From NCBI RefSeq assembly GCF_009497155.1, contig NZ_WINI01000001.1:1178001-1242000 (forward strand): DNA of 64,000 nt, written 5' to 3'. The position numbers and the translations under genes were made by a program. Shown piece after piece: positions 56,039-64,000 of this stretch. The DNA comes from Glaciimonas soli. Its GTDB lineage: Bacteria > Pseudomonadota > Gammaproteobacteria > Burkholderiales > Burkholderiaceae_D. The notes below the pieces were generated by a model that ran no database searches, was not told the DNA's origin, and worked only from the letters and a program-made list of their open reading frames with translations. Position 1 is the stretch's first letter. The number at the start of each line of letters is the position of its first letter.

Positions 56039-56998
56039 ATGACTGCAAACACACCCTCAGCAAGCGTCGTCAAATCTTACTTACTCGGGCTACAAGAACG
56101 TATCATCGCGGCATTGGAAGTTGTCGATGGCAAGTCTTTTGGGGCTGACCATTGGGAGCGTGCCAGAAGTGAGAATAGCAGCATCAGCGGCGGTGGTATC
56201 TCGCGCATCATCGAAGAAGGCAATGTTCTGGAACGCGGCGGCGTCGGTTTCTCGCATGTGAAAGGCAAAAATTTACCGCCATCGGCGGCTGCCAATCGAC
56301 CCGAAATCGCTGGGCGTGAATGGGAAGCGATGGGCGTATCGTTAGTGATCCATCCCCGCAATCCCTATGCGCCGACCGTCCATATGAATGTGCGCTTTTT
56401 TACAGCGACCGCAGAAGGTCAAGAACCGGTTTGGTGGTTTGGTGGCGGGATTGACCTGACGCCTTTTTATGGTTTTACAGAAGATGCGCAACATTTCCAT
56501 CGCACTTGCAGAGATGCGTTGACAGCGTTTGATGTGGATGCAGACAAAGGCACTGACAATGCGCTTTATCCACGTTTCAAAAAATGGTGTGACACCTATT
56601 TTTATTTGCCACATCGTAAAGAGCAACGTGGGATCGGCGGGATCTTTTTCGATGATTTCCATGCGCTTGGCTTCGATCAAAGCTTCGCCATGATGCAAAG
56701 CGTCGGCGATGCGTTCATTCCTGCATACGTCCCGATTTTAAGCAAACGTAAAGATATTCCGTACACAGAAAACGAGCGCGATTTTCAGGCATATCGACGC
56801 GGCCGCTATGTGGAATTCAATCTAGTGTATGATCGCGGCACTTTGTTCGGCTTGCAATCTGGTGGGCGCACCGAATCAATTTTGATGTCGATGCCGCCAG
56901 TGGTCAAATGGCGTTATAGCTGGGAACCGGCACCTGGTAGTGCTGAAGCGGCCTTGTATTCAGACTTTTTAGTCCCTAAAGACTGGATAAACGGATGA
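56039..56998 (+). CDS. hemF: Oxygen-dependent coproporphyrinogen III oxidase
   Basis: 319-residue cytosolic enzyme of haem synthesis that makes protoporphyrinogen IX from coproporphyrinogen III with O2; its presence implies growth in air. Motifs [46 protein letters not shown] and the C-terminal [20 protein letters not shown] are all present. The ATG at 56039 is taken; the next start upstream (55988) adds unlike residues. nadD overlaps its end by 4 bases. Confidence 0.97.
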   Translation: MTANTPSASVVKSYLLGLQERIIAALEVVDGKSFGADHWERARSENSSISGGGISRIIEEGNVLERGGVGFSHVKGKNLPPSAAANRPEIAGREWEAMGVSLVIHPRNPYAPTVHMNVRFFTATAEGQEPVWWFGGGIDLTPFYGFTEDAQHFHRTCRDALTAFDVDADKGTDNALYPRFKKWCDTYFYLPHRKEQRGIGGIFFDDFHALGFDQSFAMMQSVGDAFIPAYVPILSKRKDIPYTENERDFQAYRRGRYVEFNLVYDRGTLFGLQSGGRTESILMSMPPVVKWRYSWEPAPGSAEAALYSDFLVPKDWING

Positions 56999-57735
56999 CA
57001 GCAAAGACGCATCCAACCCCAGAACATCGCCGCTGCATAGCGGTGCTCGGCGGTAGTTTTGATCCGGTTCACAATGGTCATGTTGCACTGGCAAACTATT
57101 TTGTGACATTACTGCACCCAGATCAATTGCGTGTTATTCCTGCGGGGAATCCGTGGCAAAAACATGGTTTAGAAGCAAGTTCGGCTGATCGTGTAGAAAT
57201 GGTTAAGCGTGCATTCGGTGTAGTAAATACCGTAGTTAATGCACAACAAACCGTTGAAGTAATGATAGATCAGCAAGAAATTCAGCGCCACACTGCAACG
57301 TACACAATAGATACATTAAAAGCATTACGCAGTGAACTGGGACCTGACACTTCCATCATATTTTTGATGGGTGCAGATCAATTGCTGCATCTCAATACCT
57401 GGCAAGGTTGGGATGAACTATTTGCATACGCCCATCTGGGCGTGGCTTCGCGCCCCGGCTTTGCCATGGACGCGGACCAAGTACCACCAGAGGTCAAACG
57501 CGAATTTACGCGCCGTGCGGCTACGCCGGAGCAGATTCGACAGAGTGCACACGGCTTGACCTATCTGGCAGAAAATCTTTTTATAGATATTTCGTCAACA
57601 GAAATACGCACTGCTTTACGTAATACCTCAAGTAATACATCAGGTAGCGAATCCGGCTCAACGCAAAAACCAGACGCGCTGATACCAAAGGCAGTGCTAG
57701 ACTATATTGAATTACACCATCTTTATAAGAATTAA
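56995..57735 (+). CDS. nadD: Nicotinate-nucleotide adenylyltransferase
   Basis: 246-residue enzyme of NAD synthesis that joins nicotinate mononucleotide and ATP. The nucleotidyltransferase motif [14 protein letters not shown] (residues 17-30) and the C-terminal [10 protein letters not shown] are intact. It overlaps hemF by 4 bases (ATGA) and abuts rsfS, so all three are one transcript. A ~15-residue Ser/Thr-rich insert ([15 protein letters not shown]) near the C-terminus is an oddity. Confidence 0.97.
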   Translation: MTAKTHPTPEHRRCIAVLGGSFDPVHNGHVALANYFVTLLHPDQLRVIPAGNPWQKHGLEASSADRVEMVKRAFGVVNTVVNAQQTVEVMIDQQEIQRHTATYTIDTLKALRSELGPDTSIIFLMGADQLLHLNTWQGWDELFAYAHLGVASRPGFAMDADQVPPEVKREFTRRAATPEQIRQSAHGLTYLAENLFIDISSTEIRTALRNTSSNTSGSESGSTQKPDALIPKAVLDYIELHHLYKN

Positions 57736-58413
57736 ATGGAAATCAAACAATTACAAAGTATCGTCATCGACGCCCTGGAAGATGTTAAAGCGCAAGAAAT
57801 CCGCGTCTTTGATACATCCCATCTGACCGGTATGTTCGATCGCATCGTTGTCGCGTCAGGGACTTCGAACCGCCAAACCAAAGCACTGGCATCATCGGTG
57901 CGCGATAAAGTCAAAGCTAGCGGCGGCAATATCCTTAGCATGGAAGGCGAAGGCACCGGAGAATGGGTACTGGTCGACTTAGGCGACATGGTGGTGCATA
58001 TCATGCAACCGGCCATCCGTGCTTACTATCGTCTGGAAGAAATCTGGGGCGAGAAAGAAGTCAAATTCGGTGCCGCCAAACGTGTTTCCTCCCGCGCCGC
58101 GCCTACTGCTGCTGAAGAAGCTACACAGAAAAAAGTGTCGCGTCATTTAGCCGCATCGCAAGCGCTGCCAGAAGAAGATGAAACACCGAAAAAAGCGCCT
58201 GCGCGCAAGAAACCAGTCAAAGTCGATGGTGTCCCAAAAGTAGCTGTCGGTAAAAAAATCAAAGTGGCAGTGTCAAAAAGTGTCACCGCGAAAAATGCTG
58301 CACACAAAGCAGCGACTGCACCAAAAAAAGCAGTTGTTAAAAAAGCGGCACCCAAAACAGGTGTAAAAGCTACCACCAAGCGCGCGCCTGCCAAACCTAA
58401 AGACGCAGCTTAA
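57736..58413 (+). CDS. rsfS: Ribosomal silencing factor RsfS with lysine/alanine-rich C-terminal extension
   Basis: 225 residues; the RsfS/Iojap core (residues ~1-115: MEIKQLQSIVIDALEDVKAQ, then ASGTSNRQTKALASSVRDKV and MVVHIMQPAIRAYYRLEEIW) binds L14 and keeps ribosomal subunits apart in starved cells. Typical length is ~105-130, so the last ~105 residues are an addition: low complexity, rich in Lys, Ala, Pro and Val (KKAVVKKAAPKTGVKATTKR), like a histone H1 tail. Its role is unknown; an RNA-binding role would be inference. It begins one base after the nadD stop and is followed by rlmH. Confidence 0.92.
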   Translation: MEIKQLQSIVIDALEDVKAQEIRVFDTSHLTGMFDRIVVASGTSNRQTKALASSVRDKVKASGGNILSMEGEGTGEWVLVDLGDMVVHIMQPAIRAYYRLEEIWGEKEVKFGAAKRVSSRAAPTAAEEATQKKVSRHLAASQALPEEDETPKKAPARKKPVKVDGVPKVAVGKKIKVAVSKSVTAKNAAHKAATAPKKAVVKKAAPKTGVKATTKRAPAKPKDAA

Positions 58414-58425
58414 GTCGAGGTTGCG

Positions 58426-58896
58426 ATGCAGCTCATCATCGCTGCCGTCGGCCATAAAATGCCGGCATGGATAGAAACGGGATTCGGCGAGTATGCGAAA
58501 CGCATGCCGCCGGATTGCCGTATTGTCCTCAAAGAATGCAAACCCATAGAACGCACTGGTAGTAACACTGCCGCTTCGGCCATGGCACTGGAACGTGCGC
58601 GGATTGAAGCGGTCTTACCAAAAGGCGTACGTATCATCGCATTGGATGAACGCGGCAAAGACCTGACTTCGGTGCAATTATCACAGCAGCTAACCCAATG
58701 GCAGCACGACGGTCGTGACGTCGCCTTCATCATTGGCGGCGCCGATGGATTGGATCCGGAATTCAAGGCTAAAGCCGATTCTTTACTGCGCATTTCTAGT
58801 TTAACCCTACCACATGGCATGGTACGCGTATTGCTTGCAGAACAGCTGTATCGCGCTTGGTCGATCACACAAAATCACCCTTACCATCGAGTCTAG
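58426..58896 (+). CDS. rlmH: 23S rRNA (pseudouridine1915-N3)-methyltransferase
   Basis: 156-residue SPOUT-fold methyltransferase that modifies pseudouridine 1915 of 23S rRNA on assembled ribosomes. [20 protein letters not shown], the knot [13 protein letters not shown] and the end [20 protein letters not shown] are typical. 12 nt after rsfS. Confidence 0.97.
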   Translation: MQLIIAAVGHKMPAWIETGFGEYAKRMPPDCRIVLKECKPIERTGSNTAASAMALERARIEAVLPKGVRIIALDERGKDLTSVQLSQQLTQWQHDGRDVAFIIGGADGLDPEFKAKADSLLRISSLTLPHGMVRVLLAEQLYRAWSITQNHPYHRV

Positions 58897-58951
58897 AGAC
58901 AGACAATCGACATGCTCTAAAGCATGATAAAAACATAATAAATATCAGGCC

Positions 58952-59572
58952 ATGAAAAACGTTAACCAGAAAATCTATCTTGCATCGCAAAGCCCTCGGA
59001 GACGGGAGCTTTTACGCCAAATTGGTGTCGATTTTGATGTGCTTTTATTGCGCAGCCAAACGCCCCGCGGTCCGGACGTCAGCGAAATCGCGTTGGAACA
59101 TGAGTCGCCGGAAAATTACGTCGCCCGCATCGCTTCAGAAAAGGCCAACTTTGCATTGCAAGCCATGCATAGCCGAAAATTGCCTCAACGTCCCATACTG
59201 GCGGCGGACACTACCGTCACCATCGATGACAAAATCCTCGGTAAGCCGGTAGATACCGCCGATGCCATGGCGATGTTACGTTTGTTATCGGGACGCACGC
59301 ATCAAGTCTTGACCAGTATTGTCGTCATACATCAGGAAAAATCGCAGCAAATCACGCAAACTTCGGAGGTCGTATTTCAGCCGCTGTCAGAACAAATGAT
59401 TCACGCCTATTGCGTCACAGCTGAACCCTACGACAAAGCGGGGAGCTATGGTATTCAGGGTAGCGCCGCGATGTTTATTGAAGGCATACGCGGCAGTCAT
59501 TCTGGCATCATGGGTTTACCTCTATTTGAAACTTCAAAACTCTTACAACAGGCCGGCATCCGCATTTTATGA
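58952..59572 (+). CDS. maf: Maf-family nucleoside triphosphate pyrophosphatase
   Basis: 206-residue house-cleaning enzyme that hydrolyses nucleoside triphosphates to monophosphates and so removes non-canonical ones. The start IYLASQSPRRRELLRQIGV, the DTTV motif ILAADTTVTIDDKILGKP and YDKAGSYGIQGSAAMFIEGI are the family motifs. Follows rlmH after 55 nt and overlaps rng by 4 bases (ATGA). Confidence 0.95.
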   Translation: MKNVNQKIYLASQSPRRRELLRQIGVDFDVLLLRSQTPRGPDVSEIALEHESPENYVARIASEKANFALQAMHSRKLPQRPILAADTTVTIDDKILGKPVDTADAMAMLRLLSGRTHQVLTSIVVIHQEKSQQITQTSEVVFQPLSEQMIHAYCVTAEPYDKAGSYGIQGSAAMFIEGIRGSHSGIMGLPLFETSKLLQQAGIRIL

Positions 59573-61032
59573 GCGAAGATATCCTCGTCAATATCACTCC
59601 ACAAGAAACCCGTGTTGCACTGATTTATCAAGGTGCGGTGCAGGAATTGCACATTGAACGCACCTTGTCACGCGGCCTCGCCGGCAATATCTATCTGGGT
59701 AAAGTCGTGCGCGTGCTGCCGGGTATGCAATCGGCATTTATTGATATTGGCCTGGAACGCGCGGCTTTTTTGCATGTTGCCGACATCTGGGAAACTCGCC
59801 CACACGATGGCCAGCCGGCAGTGCAAACGCCGATAGAGAAGTTGTTATTCGATGGCCAGTCACTCATGGTGCAAGTGATCAAAGACCCGATCGGCACAAA
59901 AGGAGCACGACTTTCTACCCAAATTTCGATAGCTGGGCGAATGCTGGTATATCTGCCGCAGGAACATCACATCGGCATTTCGCAGCGCATTGAAAATGAA
60001 GCCGAGCGTGAGCTATTACGCAGCAAAGTACAACAGTTAGTCCCTGCCGACGAAAAAGGCGGATTCATCATCCGTACCATGGCCGAAGATGCCTCCGAAG
60101 CTGATCTGGAAATGGATATCGCCTATCTGCGTAAAACCTGGGCTTCAATTACTCAACAGACTAAAATTCACCCTGCCCCATCCTTGCTACATCAGGATTT
60201 GAGCCTGGCGCAACGCGTCTTGCGTGATTTCGTCAATGATGAAACCTCCAGTATTCAGGTTGACTCACGCGAAAATTTTTTGAAGCTGCAAGAATTCGCC
60301 ACCACCTATACTCCATCGGTCACCGCACGTGTAGTTCATTACACCGGTGAGCGACCATTGTTTGATTTGTACGCAGTCGAAGAAGAAATTCAAGGTGCCT
60401 TAAGCCGCCGCGTGCCGCTCAAATCGGGTGGCTATGTGATTGTCGATCAAACCGAAGCGATGACCACCATCGACGTCAATACCGGCAGCTTTGTCAACGG
60501 CCGTAATTTTGATGACACTATTTTCAAAACCAATCTGGAAGCTGCACATGCGATTGCACGTCAACTGCGCCTTCGCAACCTTGGCGGTATCATCGTTCTC
60601 GATTTTATTGACATGGAAAATGTCGAACACAGAACGGCAGTCTTGGCAGAGTTAAACAAAGCTTTATTGCGCGACAACACGAAAAAATCGGTCTCTGATT
60701 TTTCAGCACTAGGTTTGGTTGAAATGACCCGCAAGCGCACTCGCGAATCGTTAGCACATATTCTATGTGAACCTTGTCCCGCTTGCCAAGGCAAGGGGCA
60801 GGTCAAAACTGCCAGAACAATTTGCTATGAAATTTTGCGTGAAGTGCTACGTGAAGCCAAACAATTCAATCCACGTGAATTCCGCATTCTGGCGTCACAA
60901 ATCGTGGTGGATATGTTTTTGGAAGAAGAATCACAGCATTTAGCCATGCTGGGCGACTTCATTGCGAAGCCGATTTCACTGCAAGTTGAGACCGTTTACC
61001 CGCAGGAACAGTACGATATTATTTTGATGTAA
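59569..61032 (+). CDS. rng: Ribonuclease G
   Basis: 487-residue endoribonuclease of the RNase E/G family that matures 16S rRNA and cuts some mRNAs. An S1 domain with GLAGNIYLGKVVRVLPGMQS is followed by the catalytic DNase-I-like domain (TTIDVNTGSFVNG, GIIVLDFIDME) and CEPCPACQGKGQVKT, which binds the zinc between protomers. Length matches RNase G, not the longer RNase E. Coupled to maf by the 4-base overlap. A strong inverted pair lies after the stop. Confidence 0.97.
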   Translation: MSEDILVNITPQETRVALIYQGAVQELHIERTLSRGLAGNIYLGKVVRVLPGMQSAFIDIGLERAAFLHVADIWETRPHDGQPAVQTPIEKLLFDGQSLMVQVIKDPIGTKGARLSTQISIAGRMLVYLPQEHHIGISQRIENEAERELLRSKVQQLVPADEKGGFIIRTMAEDASEADLEMDIAYLRKTWASITQQTKIHPAPSLLHQDLSLAQRVLRDFVNDETSSIQVDSRENFLKLQEFATTYTPSVTARVVHYTGERPLFDLYAVEEEIQGALSRRVPLKSGGYVIVDQTEAMTTIDVNTGSFVNGRNFDDTIFKTNLEAAHAIARQLRLRNLGGIIVLDFIDMENVEHRTAVLAELNKALLRDNTKKSVSDFSALGLVEMTRKRTRESLAHILCEPCPACQGKGQVKTARTICYEILREVLREAKQFNPREFRILASQIVVDMFLEEESQHLAMLGDFIAKPISLQVETVYPQEQYDIILM

Positions 61033-61084
61033 GTAAAGTCTAAAAAAACTGATTTGAATTATTATCGATAAATAAAATTCATCT

Positions 61085-61152
61085 CCGTCATTCCCGCGAA
61101 CGCGGGAATCCATCTTACGCAACTTGGATCCCCGCGTTCGCGAGGATGACGG
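61085..61152. repeat. REP/dRS3-like inverted pair downstream of rng
   Basis: CCGTCATTCCCGCG..CGCGGGAATCCA on the left and TGGATCCCCGCG..GAGGATGACGG on the right are nearly perfect inverse copies; each half is also a smaller hairpin (TTCCCGCGAACGCGGGAA, 61091-61108). Units of this ATTCCCGCG..CGCGGGAAT form are common in Neisseria and Burkholderiales. The T-run after 61152 means it may also end rng transcription. Confidence 0.75.
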
Positions 61153-61232
61153 TGTTTTTTTCTAATCGATTATTTGGTATTACTTAATGCGAGCAAGTAA
61201 TTCCTTATCTATCAAAACTGACCGCTTCAACA

Positions 61233-62300
61233 ATGCCAATCAAAAGCCAGCACATCATGATATGCCGCACCGACAATATCGGTGATGTCATATTGACTCT
61301 GCCTCTTACCGCTTATCTCAAGCAACATTTCCCCTCGATAAAAATTAGTTTTCTTTGTCGTGCATATGCGGCACCGGTTGTGCGCTTTTGTCAGACGGTT
61401 GATCAAATTGTTGAGTTGGAAACATTGGATGATCCAGTGGCTTATTTTTCTGCATCAGACATTGATACCATCGTCTTTGCTCAACCGGATAAACGTTTAG
61501 CAATTGCTGCGCATAAAGCCAACGTCCCCAACCGGATTGGCAATACTTATCGTACATGGTTCAACTGGTTCCATTGCAACTGGCGGCTACGTTTTTCCAA
61601 AGGCAGTTCTACCGATCACGAAGCACAACTCAATTTTCATTATCTACGCCCGCTAGGATGTAATGCCATTCCGGATCGAGACACGATTAAAAATCTGTAC
61701 CACTTCGCGATTCCTCGCGATCCTGCTCTGGAACATTTAATCAGCCCGTACGCATTCAATTTGATTATTCATCCGAAATCAAATGGTCATGGCCGTGAAT
61801 GGCCTATTGAGCACTATGTCGCACTGGCGCATTTACTAAGCACCAATCAAGATCTACATTTATGGGTATCCGGAAGCGCCGCTGAAGGCCTATGGATAGA
61901 AAAACATGCACCAGAATTGCTGCAATTATCCAACGTGACCAATGTCTGCGGTCAATTTACATTGCAACAATTTAGCGAATTTATTCATATGGCAGACGGA
62001 TTAATTGCCAGCGGTACTGGCCCATTGCATATGTCCGCAGCGTTCGGCCAACGCACCATTGGATTATTCCCCGGCGCTCGCTCTATGAACCCAAGTCGAT
62101 GGGGGGCATTGGGCGCACGCGCACAATCACTGTGTCAGCCGGTTGTCGATTGCCAGGGATGCAAAACAAAAAATGCGATGACGTGCGCATGTATGAAAAA
62201 TATTTTACCAGCCACCGTAGCAAAGACAGTTTTGCAGTGGTTGACTGAAAAACGTATTAGCGAAAATACTTATTCCACAAATAGCGCAAACTCCATTTGA
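61233..62300 (+). CDS. Glycosyltransferase family 9 (heptosyltransferase-like)
   Basis: 355-residue GT9 enzyme of the GT-B fold, like WaaC/WaaF, which add heptose to the lipopolysaccharide core. MICRTDNIGDVILTLPLTAY is the opening fold, IIHPKSNGHGREWPIEHYVA and ASGTGPLHMSAAFGQRTIGL mark the C-terminal sugar-nucleotide site. Cysteines cluster near the end (CQGCKTKNAMTCACM), as in some GT9 proteins. The exact sugar is unknown. Its last 44 bases overlap the convergent GT8 gene. Confidence 0.9.
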   Translation: MPIKSQHIMICRTDNIGDVILTLPLTAYLKQHFPSIKISFLCRAYAAPVVRFCQTVDQIVELETLDDPVAYFSASDIDTIVFAQPDKRLAIAAHKANVPNRIGNTYRTWFNWFHCNWRLRFSKGSSTDHEAQLNFHYLRPLGCNAIPDRDTIKNLYHFAIPRDPALEHLISPYAFNLIIHPKSNGHGREWPIEHYVALAHLLSTNQDLHLWVSGSAAEGLWIEKHAPELLQLSNVTNVCGQFTLQQFSEFIHMADGLIASGTGPLHMSAAFGQRTIGLFPGARSMNPSRWGALGARAQSLCQPVVDCQGCKTKNAMTCACMKNILPATVAKTVLQWLTEKRISENTYSTNSANSI

Positions 62301-63189
62301 GGCTCTGCAACTGATGTCCGGTTTTATTCAACCCTTGCGCATACATGCGCATTTCTTTGTAATTTTTGGGCGGGTAAAGAGGCGCATCAGCCCAGGGCGA
62401 TAACGCTTTGTACTTTAAAAATACTTGATTGGCTGAGTTACAACACCAGGTATGCCAGGGCTTTAACCTGCCAACAAAGTGAATGCAAACCACTTCTTGA
62501 GCTATACGTCTGTCTGTCTTTGTTTCAAAGAACAAGTCGTACATCAAGTTATAGATAGATGGCAGAAATTTGACTTGACCATCAAGCACAATATTAAGTG
62601 CATCCTGATCAGGAAAGCAAAATTTCTTTTCGCTGGCAAGGATAGTTTTAACGCTTTCTTGCCAGACATCATTGGCAATCCAATTCTTTACATTAATGTA
62701 AAGCACACCGGAATTGAAATAATGTCCGTGCTGCAGATGCAGTTGCTCTATCTGCTCTCCCACAATATCTCCAGCTTCAGCAACAGCAGCCAAAATACAA
62801 TCATCAATATCGATAGACTGTAATCCTTCAATGCTGCCCTGACAGATAATATCGGCATCCAGATAAAGCACTTTATCTGTGACGCCTTGCAATGCAGCGG
62901 GAATTACCAAACGCGTAAATATGGACGGTGAATACTGTCCAATACTTGGGAAATCCGCAAATTCGTTAAAGATAGATGGATCAATTATTTTGACATCAAT
63001 AACCGTTTGATAGGTGGCTTCAATCTCACGTAATTTGCGTTGATTTTCTTCCGTCATGGCAGGTGTAAAGACATGGAAAATAAAGGACACATTACGATTG
63101 TTTTCCAGAACAGAAACAATCGCAACGCCCATCCCCAAAAAATAATCGCCATCGGCGCCAAAGGCAACATGCAAAACGGGAGAAGACAT
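62257..63189 (-). CDS. Glycosyltransferase family 8 (LPS sugar transferase-like)
   Basis: 310-residue GT-A enzyme of the RfaI/RfaJ (WaaO/WaaJ) type that adds glucose or galactose to the LPS core. The metal-binding DxD is in VLYLDADIICQGS; earlier VAFGADGDYFLGMGVAIVSV is the usual start and YFNSGVLYINVKNW and CFPDQDALNIVL follow. It starts at the ATG at 63189, overlapping or abutting the stop of the gene upstream on the same strand, and ends inside the GT9 gene on the other strand. Substrate is inferred from the family. Confidence 0.9.
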   Translation of the reverse strand: MSSPVLHVAFGADGDYFLGMGVAIVSVLENNRNVSFIFHVFTPAMTEENQRKLREIEATYQTVIDVKIIDPSIFNEFADFPSIGQYSPSIFTRLVIPAALQGVTDKVLYLDADIICQGSIEGLQSIDIDDCILAAVAEAGDIVGEQIEQLHLQHGHYFNSGVLYINVKNWIANDVWQESVKTILASEKKFCFPDQDALNIVLDGQVKFLPSIYNLMYDLFFETKTDRRIAQEVVCIHFVGRLKPWHTWCCNSANQVFLKYKALSPWADAPLYPPKNYKEMRMYAQGLNKTGHQLQSLKWSLRYLWNKYFR

Positions 63190-63191
63190 TA

Positions 63192-64000
63192 TCAAACTAC
63201 CTGAACGTTGGGTGAATGCTGTACGTATTGGTCGAATGCAGCAACGACTTGGTCGACTGTAATTTCTTTAACCCAATCGCGACGTTTACCGGCAGTAATG
63301 ACTGTGCTGTTTGCTTTATCGACAGGTGCCCACTCCGGGTTTTTCTGGCGCATCAAAGCTATCACCGGCACATGAACAGCATTGGCCAAATGCATAACCG
63401 CTGTTTCCACTGAAAGTATCAAATCACATTGCGCCAACAATGCCGGCAATTGAAAGAAGTTTTCTTGCGCGCTAAATAAATGAATGTGTTCAGCGTTATA
63501 TTCAGAACTATGGCTAGCAAAAAAACTCTTTGCATGTGCCATCTCTTCGGGCACGACATTGATCACAAAATGTGCATCGCGCCACTCTGCCTGCTGCTTT
63601 AACGCTGTCACCAATCCAAGCACATGCTCTAATGGCCAGCAGCGTTTTGGCGTTTTAGCGTAGGAGTTAATGAATAACAGCTTCCCCGATGTTCGCGTTT
63701 GACGATTTTCATTCTCGTCACGAACACAACCCCATGACCGCACTAGCTCTTTAGCTCCGTGCTGCCATTGCTCAGGAATTAATACAAATGGAAAGCGTGA
63801 TGCCGGTGCAGTGGTATACCCAAATAAACTGGCAAACCACTCGGCATAAACATCACTGATATGCTGATCGGTCATACCTTTCGCATCATAGTTCACGGTT
63901 GCATTCAATTTTTTGTAAACTGCGCGCTCACCGAATGCAAAAAAACGCGGCTTTTTTTTCATACCGGTCACAAAACCGTGCGGGCTGATATCGCGCGCCA
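63192..64000 (-). CDS. Glycosyltransferase family 9 (heptosyltransferase-like), 5'-truncated by window edge
   Basis: C-terminal ~269 residues of a GT9 enzyme, paralogous in fold to the gene at 61233 but distant in sequence. Motifs include LFINSYAKTPKRCWPLEHVL and ILSVETAVMHLANAVHVPVI, the ribose/sugar-binding end of the fold. The frame stays open to base 64000 (ISPHGFVTGMKKKPRFFAFG), so a start at 63971 is not real and the N-terminus lies beyond the window. The downstream GT8 gene is coupled to it. Confidence 0.88.
   Translation of the reverse strand, partial: ARDISPHGFVTGMKKKPRFFAFGERAVYKKLNATVNYDAKGMTDQHISDVYAEWFASLFGYTTAPASRFPFVLIPEQWQHGAKELVRSWGCVRDENENRQTRTSGKLLFINSYAKTPKRCWPLEHVLGLVTALKQQAEWRDAHFVINVVPEEMAHAKSFFASHSSEYNAEHIHLFSAQENFFQLPALLAQCDLILSVETAVMHLANAVHVPVIALMRQKNPEWAPVDKANSTVITAGKRRDWVKEITVDQVVAAFDQYVQHSPNVQVV

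Overview
The window is chromosomal DNA of a moderate-G+C betaproteobacterium in Burkholderiales. Oxalobacteraceae, near Herminiimonas, Janthinobacterium or Undibacterium, is the best guess. This rests on the protein families (DUF3579, DUF6356, Trp-rich TIGR04438, CobD/CbiB-like), the fdsGBACD formate dehydrogenase operon beside an OFA-type transporter, and conserved blocks such as zapB-zapA-6S RNA and nadD-rsfS-rlmH-maf-rng. No rRNA, tRNA, CRISPR array, prophage or intact insertion sequence was seen.

Layout. 1-2.0 kb: two tandem periplasmic branched-chain amino acid binding proteins, the first cut by the window edge. 2.0-5.5 kb: cytochrome c, small Trp-rich membrane protein, LysR regulator, lgt, EVE-domain protein, DUF6356. 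5.5-6.4 kb: 6S RNA with promoter and terminator behind zapBA. 6.6-14.6 kb: NAD-dependent formate dehydrogenase (fdsG, B, A, fdhD, D) behind an oxalate/formate-type carrier, a formate import and oxidation module. 15.0-16.9 kb: TetR regulator plus Old Yellow Enzyme reductase sharing a matching operator. 17-20.8 kb: hybrid sensor kinase divergent from an orphan binding protein. 21-27 kb: tamA-tamB outer-membrane assembly. 27-31.8 kb: fumC and a CHASE-PAS-GGDEF-EAL protein. 32-34.5 kb: DUF3579, CobD/CbiB-like and Nudix CoA pyrophosphatase. 34.6-36.8 kb: rpsP-rimM-trmD-rplS with a strong terminator. 37-39.2 kb: TM2 protein, a lone enoyl-CoA hydratase that looks like the front half of FadB, and an outer-membrane protein. 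39.3-42.6 kb: mgtA with a leader of about 500 nt. 42.8-45.2 kb: a G+C-rich insert (EamA exporter, DUF2182, DUF1326). 45.5-53.8 kb: doxX, fbp, pepN, a DUF4136 lipoprotein, a 56-residue membrane protein, quinone oxidoreductase and a HerA-like ATPase. 53.9-61 kb: yebC, purD, hemF, nadD, rsfS, rlmH, maf, rng, mostly tightly packed. 61.2-64 kb: LPS-type glycosyltransferases, the last cut by the window edge.

The most interesting signal is in the mgtA leader. A 12-codon reading frame (MEPAPISLFSRC) with an ideal ribosome-binding site starts like enterobacterial MgtL (MEPDPTP...), the peptide that senses Mg2+ through ribosome destabilisation at early acidic/proline codons. It lies about 140 nt before mgtA and is followed by hairpins, which suggests the same logic in a betaproteobacterium. 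Other notable items are the DUF2182-DUF1326-EamA cassette with its own promoter and palindrome, the paired operators of the TetR/OYE module, a family of roughly 100-bp intergenic elements with inverted ends (at least three copies), the FadB-like truncation, and a histone-H1-like tail on RsfS.
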